A DNA stretch of 64,000 nucleotides from positions 9,723-73,722 of the forward strand of contig JBAXPR010000007.1 in assembly GCA_037132135.1 (NCBI GenBank), in the 5' to 3' direction. A model generated the notes under the pieces. The model did no database searches, had not been told where the DNA came from, and saw only the letters and a list, made by a program, of their open reading frames with translations. Below are positions 1 through 7,118 of the stretch, one piece after another. The translations under genes and the position numbers were made by a program. Source of the DNA: BOG-933 sp037132135. Its GTDB lineage: Bacteria > Pseudomonadota > Alphaproteobacteria > Azospirillales > Azospirillaceae. Positions within the stretch are counted from its first letter, which is position 1, and each line of letters opens with the position of its first letter.

Positions 1-2928
1 ATCGACCGGACCCCGACCAAGACCATCGACTTCCTGGTCGCGGTCAACATGCGGCTGCAAAAGGAGATCGGCTACGTCATCCGCATGGAGCCGGGCATCC
101 AGAGCTGCGAGGAGACGCTGAGCCGCCGCACCGGGTCGTGCCGCGATTCGGCATGGCTGGAGGTGCAGATTCTGCGTCATCTCGGCATCGCCTCTCGCTT
201 CGTCTCCGGCTACCTCATCCAGCTCACCGCCGACCAGAAGGCGCTCGACGGCCCCTCCGGCCCCGAGGCCGACTTCACCGACCTCCACGCCTGGACCGAG
301 GTCTTCCTGCCCGGCGCCGGCTGGATCGGCCTCGACCCGACCTCGGGCCTGCTTGCCGGCGAGGGCCACATTCCGCTCGCCTGCACCCCCGACGCCACCA
401 GCGCCGCTCCGGTCACCGGCCTTGTCGATCCCTGCGAGGTCACCTTCGACCACGCCATGTCGGTGACCCGGATCAAGGAAGCGCCGCGGGTGACCAAGCC
501 CTACACCCCCCAGCAGTGGGGTGCGATCGAGGGCCTCGGCCACCGCATCGACGAGGAGCTGACCGCCGGCGACGTCCGCCTGACCATGGGCGGCGAGCCG
601 ACCTTCGTCTCGATCGACGACATGGACGGCGCCGAGTGGAACATCGCCGCCGTCGGCCCGACCAAGCGGGTGCTGGCCGCCAACCTCACCAACCGCCTGC
701 GCCGCAGTTTCGCCCCCGGCGGCCTGCCCCATTACGGCCAGGGCAAATGGTATCCCGGCGAATCGCTGCCGCGCTGGGCCTTCAGCATCTATTGGCGCCG
801 CGATGGCGATGCCCTCTGGACCAACGAGGAGCTGCTCGGCGACGAATCGAAGGATTACGGCTTCGGCGCCACCGAGGCCGGCCTCTTTTTGATGACCCTG
901 GCCAAGCGGCTGGGCATCGACCCCCAACTGGTACGCGCCGCCTACGAGGATCCCTGGCATTACCTCAAGCGCGAATCGCTGCTGCCGATCAACGTCGACC
1001 CGCTGGCCAGCCATCTCGAAGACAAGGAGGAACGCGAACGCCTCTCCCGGGTCTTCCAGCGCGGCCTCAACGAGCCGGTCGGCTTTGCGCTGCCGATCAA
1101 CCGCCGGCATGAAGCGGTGGGGCCGGTCTGGCTCTCCAGCTCCTGGCCCTTGCGCCAGAACCGGCTGCTGCTGGTGCCGGGCGACAGCCCGGTCGGCTTC
1201 CGCCTGCCGCTGGGCTCTCTGCCCTGGGTCGATCCCCGCGACGCCGTCGGCTCCTGGGAGCAGGATCCGTTCGATCCCCGCCAGCCGCTGCCGCCCAATC
1301 AGGTGCCGCTGAAGCAGGCCACCCTCGATCCGGTGAAGCGGGAAGCGCTCAGCCGGCAGGCCTACCAGTCGATGGCTGACGTCCGCACCGATATTCCCGA
1401 GCCCGGCCAGTCGGCGTGGTGGGTGGTGCGCACCGCCCTCTGCATCGAGCCCCGCAACGGTAAGCTCTACCTCTTCCTGCCGCCGATGGGCATGCTGGAG
1501 GACTTTGTGGCCATGATCACCGCGATCGAGCAGACAGCGCTCGAACTCGACATGCCGGTGCTGATCGAAGGCTACACCCCGACCCGGGATCCGCGGCTGA
1601 ACTCGCTGGCGGTGACGCCTGATCCCGGCGTGATCGAGGTCAACATCCACCCCTCGGGCAGCTGGGACGAGCTGGTGCGCAACACCACCGACCTCTATGA
1701 AGAGGCGCGGCTGAGCCGGCTCGGCACCGAGAAATTCATGCTCGACGGCCGCCATTGCGGCACCGGCGGCGGCAATCACATCGTGATGGGCGCGGCCAGC
1801 CCGGCCGACAGCCCGTTCCTGCGCCGGCCCGATCTCCTGCGCAGCCTGATCACCTTCTGGCAGCATCACCCGTCGCTGTCGTTCCTGTTTTCCGGGATGT
1901 TCATCGGCCCGACCAGTCAGGCGCCCCGGGTCGACGAGGCGCGCAACGACAGCCTCTATGAGCTGGAAATCGCCTTCCAGCAGCTGGACGGCGCCGGTTC
2001 CAACTGCCCGCCCTGGCTGGTCGACCGGGTGCTGCGCCACCTCTTGACCGATCTTCAGGGCAACACCCACCGCGCCGAATTCTGCATCGACAAGCTCTAT
2101 TCGCCCGACAGCGCCGCCGGGCGCCAGGGGCTGGTCGAGTTCCGCGCCTTCGAGATGCCGCCCCACGCCCAGATGAGCCTGACCCAGCAGCTGCTGATGC
2201 GGGCGCTGGTCGCGCGCTTCTGGCGCCAGCCCTACCAATCGCGGCTGGTGCGCTGGGGCACCGAGTTGCACGACCGCTTCATGCTGCCCTACTTCGTCCA
2301 GCTCGATTTCGGCGATGTGCTGACCGAGCTGCGCGACGCCGGCTATCCCTTCGACGATGCCTGGTTCGCCTCCCACCTCAACTTCCGCTTCCCGCTCTAT
2401 GGCGAGATCGTCCAGCGCGGGATTCACGTCGAGCTGCGGCAGGCCCTGGAGCCCTGGCACGTGCTGGGCGAGGAGCCGGGCGGCGGCGGGACCGCCCGCT
2501 ATGTCGACAGTTCGGTCGAGCGCCTGCAGGTGCGGGTCAGCGGCCTGACCGACCAGCGCCACATTGTGGTCTGCAACGGCCGGCGGGTGCCGCTGCACCC
2601 CACCGGTATTGATGGCGAAGCCGTGGCCGGGGTGCGCTATCGCGCCTGGCAGCCGCCGGCCTGCCTGCATCCGACGATCCCGGTCCATGCGCCGCTGGTG
2701 TTCGATATCGTCGATACCTGGTCGGAGCGGTCGCTCGGCGGCTGCACCTATCACGTCGCCCACCCCGGCGGCCGCAACCACGACCGTTTCCCGGTCAACG
2801 CCAACGAAGCCGAAGGCCGCCGCCTCGCCCGCTTCTTCTCCTTCGGCCACACCCCGGGACCGATGACCGCCCCGCCCGAACAGCGCAATCCCGAGTTCCC
2901 CTATACCCTGGATCTGCGGCGAAACTGA
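1..2928 (+). CDS. Transglutaminase-like / DUF2126 (putative amidoligase) protein, 5' partial
   Basis: The frame is open from the first base of the window, so the true start lies upstream; about 975 residues are visible. The N-terminal part is the end of a transglutaminase-like core: the nucleophile motif GSCRDSAWL lies near residue 46, followed by the His/Asp part DLHAWTEV and GLDPTSG. From about residue 190 (MGGEPTFVSIDD) to the end is the DUF2126 region, described as a putative amidoligase. This fusion is a known large bacterial family, often found with other transglutaminase and alpha-E genes of a predicted peptide-modifying locus; those partners would be upstream, outside the window. The substrate is unknown. 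The gene converges on the PAP2 gene. Family assignment is confident; biochemical function is not established. Confidence 0.88.
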   Translation: MDRTPTKTIDFLVAVNMRLQKEIGYVIRMEPGIQSCEETLSRRTGSCRDSAWLEVQILRHLGIASRFVSGYLIQLTADQKALDGPSGPEADFTDLHAWTEVFLPGAGWIGLDPTSGLLAGEGHIPLACTPDATSAAPVTGLVDPCEVTFDHAMSVTRIKEAPRVTKPYTPQQWGAIEGLGHRIDEELTAGDVRLTMGGEPTFVSIDDMDGAEWNIAAVGPTKRVLAANLTNRLRRSFAPGGLPHYGQGKWYPGESLPRWAFSIYWRRDGDALWTNEELLGDESKDYGFGATEAGLFLMTLAKRLGIDPQLVRAAYEDPWHYLKRESLLPINVDPLASHLEDKEERERLSRVFQRGLNEPVGFALPINRRHEAVGPVWLSSSWPLRQNRLLLVPGDSPVGFRLPLGSLPWVDPRDAVGSWEQDPFDPRQPLPPNQVPLKQATLDPVKREALSRQAYQSMADVRTDIPEPGQSAWWVVRTALCIEPRNGKLYLFLPPMGMLEDFVAMITAIEQTALELDMPVLIEGYTPTRDPRLNSLAVTPDPGVIEVNIHPSGSWDELVRNTTDLYEEARLSRLGTEKFMLDGRHCGTGGGNHIVMGAASPADSPFLRRPDLLRSLITFWQHHPSLSFLFSGMFIGPTSQAPRVDEARNDSLYELEIAFQQLDGAGSNCPPWLVDRVLRHLLTDLQGNTHRAEFCIDKLYSPDSAAGRQGLVEFRAFEMPPHAQMSLTQQLLMRALVARFWRQPYQSRLVRWGTELHDRFMLPYFVQLDFGDVLTELRDAGYPFDDAWFASHLNFRFPLYGEIVQRGIHVELRQALEPWHVLGEEPGGGGTARYVDSSVERLQVRVSGLTDQRHIVVCNGRRVPLHPTGIDGEAVAGVRYRAWQPPACLHPTIPVHAPLVFDIVDTWSERSLGGCTYHVAHPGGRNHDRFPVNANEAEGRRLARFFSFGHTPGPMTAPPEQRNPEFPYTLDLRRN

Positions 2929-2933
2929 ACCCG

Positions 2934-2954
2934 GCGCCGGGCCTGAGCCGGCGC
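2934..2954. terminator. Hairpin between convergent genes
   Basis: A 7-bp GC-only stem (GCGCCGG / CCGGCGC) with a 7-nt loop sits in the 49-bp gap between two converging genes. There is no T-tract on either side, so it is only a weak candidate for a bidirectional terminator. Confidence 0.3.
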
Positions 2955-2977
2955 GAAAACCGGACCGGGCGTCGCCA

Positions 2978-3685
2978 TCAGCGAGACTGCGGCACCACCT
3001 CGCGCCACCAAGCCGCGGTGGCGGCCCGGCCCCAGAAGAGGGTGTGGAGAGCGGCGGTGACGGCGAGAATCAGGACGCCGGCAAAAAAAACGTCACTGAG
3101 AAAATGGGCGCCCTGGCCGAGACGAACCAGGCCGGTGAGCAGGCCGGCGCCGATGCCGGCCCAAAAGATCGTACGCCGCCGCCGCTGCGCGACATAGGCG
3201 AAGCTGTGGAGAAAGAAACCGGCCGAGGCATCGCCGCAAACGAAGGCGCAATTGTGGTCGCACTGGTCGGCCAGCACCAGCGCCGGCGTAAAACGCAGCG
3301 GCCCGCCGAACGCCTCGATCTGGAACGGCCGGGCGCGGTGCCAGTTGTCCTTCAGCACCAGATTGGCCATCAGCCCCGGCCCCGCCAGCAGCGCCAGCAG
3401 CAGAAACAGCCAGTGCAGCGAGCCCAGGCCGCAGAGCCGGCGGAGACGAATGGCGCAATAAAGAAAGCCCAGCAGCAGCCCCAGACCGAGCACCAGCGGC
3501 CCCAGAATCGCCAGCCCGTGAATGGCGCGGGCGAGCGGCTGGTCGTTGAACAGGAAGCGCAGGGTCGGGTCCACCGCCTCGGGCCGAAAAAACAACCCGG
3601 CGACGCCGAGATCGATCCCCGGCACCACGACCAGAACCAGACCGATCAGTCCGCCCCACCACCACAGCCGCCGCGCCACCGTCAT
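2978..3685 (-). CDS. PAP2-superfamily membrane phosphatase
   Basis: A 235-residue multi-spanning membrane protein with the three PAP2 phosphatase motifs: KDNWHRARP (KX6RP), GDAS in the position of PSGH, and RLGQGAHFLSD (RX5HX3D, the nucleophilic His). It should remove phosphate from a lipid or isoprenoid phosphate at the periplasmic face; undecaprenyl diphosphate, phosphatidate or lipid A are all possible. The motif-2 histidine is replaced in the GDAS variant, which resembles the SGE/SGDAS subgroup. The start at MTVARRLW is chosen because a longer frame would run into prmA and has no membrane-protein character. It lies 44 bp downstream of prmA and probably shares its transcript. Confidence 0.8.
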   Translation of the reverse strand: MTVARRLWWWGGLIGLVLVVVPGIDLGVAGLFFRPEAVDPTLRFLFNDQPLARAIHGLAILGPLVLGLGLLLGFLYCAIRLRRLCGLGSLHWLFLLLALLAGPGLMANLVLKDNWHRARPFQIEAFGGPLRFTPALVLADQCDHNCAFVCGDASAGFFLHSFAYVAQRRRRTIFWAGIGAGLLTGLVRLGQGAHFLSDVFFAGVLILAVTAALHTLFWGRAATAAWWREVVPQSR

Positions 3686-3729
3686 GACGATCCACCCCGT
3701 CGTAATCCGCCCGCCCTCGTGACTCGACC

Positions 3730-4677
3730 CTAGCGGCGCGCCGGCCGCCCGATCACCAGGGTCCGCCACTCACCAACATCGATCCGCGCCCGCAGCACCA
3801 GCCCCTGGGCGCGGTGGGCGGCCAGCACCAGCCGCTCCTGCCGCCCGAGCAGGCCCGCCAGCACCGCGACCCCGCCCGGGGCCAGATGGCGGCGCAACCC
3901 GGGCGCCAGCCGGGCCAGCGGCCGGGCCAGGATGTTGGCCAAAATCAGGCGGCAGGGCCGGTGCCTTTGGGCGGCGCCGACCCGATAGCCATCGGCCGGG
4001 CCGGTCCGCACCAGGGGCGACAAGCCGTTGAGCCGGGCGTTGACGGTAGCGACCCGCACCGACTCCGCATCAAGGTCCACCGCCAGCGCCGGCACCCGCC
4101 AGGTCCGGGCTGCGGCCAGCGCCAGAATCCCCGAACCGCAGCCGACATCGAGCACCTGCCCGAGCCGGCACCGGCCCCAGCCGCGCCAGCGCTTGGCCAG
4201 AGCGTCGAGCGCCAGCAGACAGCCGCGGGTCGAACCATGCTCTCCGGTGCCGAAAGCGGTGGCGGCGTCGATCTTCAGCGTCACCGCCCCTGCGGGCAAG
4301 CGGCCTTCGAAATGGGAGCCATAGACGAAATAGCGGCCGGCACGCAGCGGCGGAAAGCCCCGGTAGGCGTGGCTAACCCAGTCGATCGCCGGCAGTGGTC
4401 CGATCTCCAGCGCCGGCTCGGCAATGCCGGCGGCGCCGGCCTGCACCGCCACCCGGGCCGAGAGACGCGCCGTCTCGGGCTCGCCGATCCAGGTCGCCTC
4501 GACCAGCCAGTCGCCGCCCTCCTGAAGCTCGAAGGTCGAGACCGCGGCGGCGCCCTCGCCGATCGCATCGGCAAACCCCTCGACGGTCGCCTCCGGCACC
4601 GTCACCGCCACCCGCCACTCCATCATCCCGACCATGCCCAGACCCCTGACTGCCACCGCCGTTGCCGGCCCGCTCAT
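3730..4677 (-). CDS. prmA: Ribosomal protein L11 methyltransferase
   Basis: A 315-residue class I SAM-dependent methyltransferase. Visible PrmA signatures are AFGTGEHGSTRGCL, the SAM-binding loop LDVGCGSGILALAAA, and LANILARPL, the PrmA form of the NPP-like motif. The enzyme methylates ribosomal protein L11 in the cytoplasm. The N-terminal third is the poorly conserved L11-recognition domain. The start codon overlaps the stop of the upstream histidine kinase as ATGA (4674-4677), which supports this start and implies translational coupling. That pairing is unusual for a housekeeping methyltransferase. Confidence 0.92.
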   Translation of the reverse strand: MSGPATAVAVRGLGMVGMMEWRVAVTVPEATVEGFADAIGEGAAAVSTFELQEGGDWLVEATWIGEPETARLSARVAVQAGAAGIAEPALEIGPLPAIDWVSHAYRGFPPLRAGRYFVYGSHFEGRLPAGAVTLKIDAATAFGTGEHGSTRGCLLALDALAKRWRGWGRCRLGQVLDVGCGSGILALAAARTWRVPALAVDLDAESVRVATVNARLNGLSPLVRTGPADGYRVGAAQRHRPCRLILANILARPLARLAPGLRRHLAPGGVAVLAGLLGRQERLVLAAHRAQGLVLRARIDVGEWRTLVIGRPARR

Positions 4678-5720
4678 TTCGCCCCGTCAACCGGCAGATA
4701 GACCGTGAAGACCGAGCCCTGGCCGACCGTACTCTCGACCGTCACCCGGCCGCCATGCAGTTTGACGAAGGTCTGGACAATATAGAGACCGACGCCGCTG
4801 CCGGAAAACCCGGACGCGTTGCCGGCGCGGAAATAGGGCTCGAACAGGCGCGGCAGATCCTCGGCCGGAATGCCGATGCCCGAATCACGGATGATCACCA
4901 CCGCCTGAGCATCCACGACCTCGCCGTTGACGGTGACCACGCTGCCCGCGGGCGAATATTTGATCGCGTTGCCGACCAGGTTGTCAAAAACATAGCTCAG
5001 CAGGTTGCGATCACCCTTCACCGCAGCCGGCAGCCCGGCCACGATGTATTCGACGAAATGATCCGGCGAAACCCGTGCCTGCTCGTGGCAAACCGAGCGG
5101 ATCAGGCTGCGCAGATTGACCCGTTCAACATGGAGAACGATCGAGTTTTCCTGGGCGCGCGTGGAGTAGAGCACGCCTTCTATCAGATTGACCATCCGCG
5201 TCACCGAGGAGCGGATCGATTTGGCCCGACGTTCGATATCGTCGGCCACGATCGTCTCCTTGGTCTTGATCATGCGGTAGGCTTCACCGTCGATGATGGT
5301 CAGCGGCGTGCGGAACTCGTGGGAGACCATCGAGACGAAGGCACGCTGAGTCGCCGACGCGCTCTTCTCCTTGGCCAGGGCGTCGGCCAGCGTCCGCTCC
5401 AGCTTGACCCGGAAATTGACCATGATGCCGGTGATCAGCACCGTCACCACCGAGAGAATGCGGTTGGCAATAAACACCGGCAAATCTTCGTGCACCGGCA
5501 CCGGGATAAAACAACCGAAGATGATGAGAACAATCGAGGTCGCGACGATGGTGTTCTGAAGGGCCCGGTCCTTGACAAAGAACCCCATCAGAGTCGGCAG
5601 GGTGTAAAGGAAGCCGATCGAGACGTCATCTTCCCGGGTGCTGACGTCGAAAAAGAAGATCGAGATCTCGGCCGCGACGATGGTGAAAAACCATTCGAGC
5701 CCGACCACGGTATTGATCAT
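4674..5720 (-). CDS. Membrane sensor histidine kinase
   Basis: About 348 residues. The N-terminal ~130 residues contain several hydrophobic segments, starting at MINTVVGLEWFF, with no recognisable periplasmic domain. A short linker leads to a HisKA domain with the phospho-accepting motif SHEFRTPL, then a HATPase domain with N box DNLVGNAIKYS, G1 DSGIGI and G2 GSGVGLYI. An in-frame ATG 54 bp upstream (5774) is possible, but the chosen start directly precedes the first membrane segment. The gene is divergent from the response regulator at 5932, its likely partner, across about 211 bp that should hold both promoters. It is translationally coupled to prmA. The stimulus is unknown. Confidence 0.85.
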   Translation of the reverse strand: MINTVVGLEWFFTIVAAEISIFFFDVSTREDDVSIGFLYTLPTLMGFFVKDRALQNTIVATSIVLIIFGCFIPVPVHEDLPVFIANRILSVVTVLITGIMVNFRVKLERTLADALAKEKSASATQRAFVSMVSHEFRTPLTIIDGEAYRMIKTKETIVADDIERRAKSIRSSVTRMVNLIEGVLYSTRAQENSIVLHVERVNLRSLIRSVCHEQARVSPDHFVEYIVAGLPAAVKGDRNLLSYVFDNLVGNAIKYSPAGSVVTVNGEVVDAQAVVIIRDSGIGIPAEDLPRLFEPYFRAGNASGFSGSGVGLYIVQTFVKLHGGRVTVESTVGQGSVFTVYLPVDGAK

Positions 5721-5931
5721 CGCCCCGCCCTTTTTGGAACCGGCCCGGCCATTGTCGAAGACGGCCCGCCCCATCGGGGACCGGCCCGGCGCCGCCGCGC
5801 CGAAGCCCGGGCGACGCCACTATTCCGGGCCTGCCGCATGGGAATACTCGCACGGCTGCGCAAATTGCGCTACAGTCCGTGTCGGAAACAATCTCAAAAT
5901 GCTCCGACGCTTGCAGAATAGGCGAGAGGTC

Positions 5932-6531
5932 ATGGTTCCGGCAAGATTGCTGTGCATCGACGACGAACAGCGCATCCTTGATCTGCTGGTCGAGGAATTA
6001 CGCGACCATGGTTTCGAGGTCCGGGGCCTGACCGTCAGCGCCCGGGCGATCGAGGAGATTCAGAGCTTCAGACCGGATCTGGTGGTCTGCGACGTCATGA
6101 TGCCGCCGCCCTCGGGCTTCGAGCTTCTGGAACAATTGCGCGCCCGCACCGATCGCATCGCCTCGATTCCCTTCATCTTTCTCTCGGCGCTCAACGACCG
6201 GGTCGACGTCCTCAAGGGCCGGCGGCTCGGTGCCGACGACTACGTCACCAAGCCGATCGACTTCGAAATGCTGGCCGAGATCGTCAAGGCCCGGCTCAAC
6301 CGCACCCCCACCGGCCGGCCGGTGCCGCCCAAGGTCAGCCTGACCGACCGCGAGATCGAAGCCCTGGCCTGGTCGGCCCAGGGCAAGTCCTCCACCGACA
6401 TCGCGGTGCTGATGAACGTCTCGGAGCGGACGGTCAATTTCCACATCACCAACTCGATGCGCAAGCTGGGCGTGGCCACCCGGATTCAAGCCGCGGTCAA
6501 AGCCAGCATCGCCGGCCTGATTCCCTCCTGA
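5932..6531 (+). CDS. Response regulator with receiver and LuxR-type HTH
   Basis: A 199-residue two-domain regulator. The receiver domain (about residues 5-120) has the acidic pair in CIDDE, the phospho-acceptor Asp in VVCDVMMP, and the Lys in DDYVTKPID. The C-terminal HTH (about 135-195; LTDREIEAL, SERTVNFHITNSMRKLG) resembles the DNA-binding domain of quorum-sensing LuxR proteins more than that of NarL-type regulators. The start at 5932 has a GAGAGG ribosome-binding site about six bases upstream; an ATG at 5899 is an alternative. The kinase at 4674-5720, divergently transcribed, is the likely phosphodonor (inference from position). Confidence 0.88.
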   Translation: MVPARLLCIDDEQRILDLLVEELRDHGFEVRGLTVSARAIEEIQSFRPDLVVCDVMMPPPSGFELLEQLRARTDRIASIPFIFLSALNDRVDVLKGRRLGADDYVTKPIDFEMLAEIVKARLNRTPTGRPVPPKVSLTDREIEALAWSAQGKSSTDIAVLMNVSERTVNFHITNSMRKLGVATRIQAAVKASIAGLIPS

Positions 6532-7118
6532 GCCCTCGGGATACCTGTCTAGGTTGGCAGGCGCCACGGCACCCGAAACCGATTATCGTCCGCCCCGGGT
6601 GAGCGGCCGGTATGCCGCCGGCTGTTTTAAACGGCCGGAGCCGCCGCTGTTCGGCCACTGCCAGGCATGATGCGCGCGAAGAGGTTCGCTCTTGGCCGGG
6701 ATGAGGCGTTCAAGTTCTGAAGCCTCGAGAGAGAGTCAGCGCCATCCCCGCTGGCGTATTGGACGGTCTCATCCCGGTTCTTTTGGCCCGCGGCCCGACC
6801 CGCCTCCACTGAGTGGCGGCACGAAAAAAGCCGGCGGTCGCACGATGGACTCTGCGGCGCGCCGGCTAGTTGAATTCGTGCCGAACGAACGGCGCCGAAC
6901 CACATTGCCATCTTAGACACCGGCCATAGCCATCGAGAATCAGGAGAACTCCTGTCGGTAGCAGCCCTTGAGTATCATTCCGGGCCGGACGATCCCGATC
7001 AGAACCTTTACCTCAGGGGTCGCCCTGGGTGGGACGACACCGGGCCAATCGCAAGCCCGGGGAGCCGCCGCCCCCCGGGCTGTCGTCCGTGCCACCGCGG
7101 CCGGCGGGCCCGCTGTTT
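6532..7118. other. 587-bp intergenic region without a supported gene
   Basis: No open frame here resembles a known protein or shows clear codon bias. It holds the structured element at 6696-6777, a 14-bp inverted repeat (CAGGAG-AA-CTCCTG, 6941-6954), and a GC-rich hairpin (GCCCGGGG / CCCCGGGC, roughly 7054-7080) downstream of ppdK that could act in its termination, although no T-tract follows it. Confidence 0.6.
6696..6777 (+). ncRNA. Possible structured RNA element with alternative stems
   Basis: CCGGGATGAG at 6696-6705 pairs perfectly with CTCATCCCGG at 6768-6777, and the stem extends to 12 bp with one G-U pair. Inside lies a second hairpin, CGCCA (6740-6744) with TGGCG (6752-6756). The GAGGC at 6703-6707 can instead pair with GCCTC at 6722-6726, continued by TTCA/TGAA, so two folds compete. 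TTCTTTT follows the long stem on the plus strand, as in an attenuator. No known RNA family is recognised; a chance structure or a degenerate terminator of the upstream regulator is possible. Confidence 0.3.
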
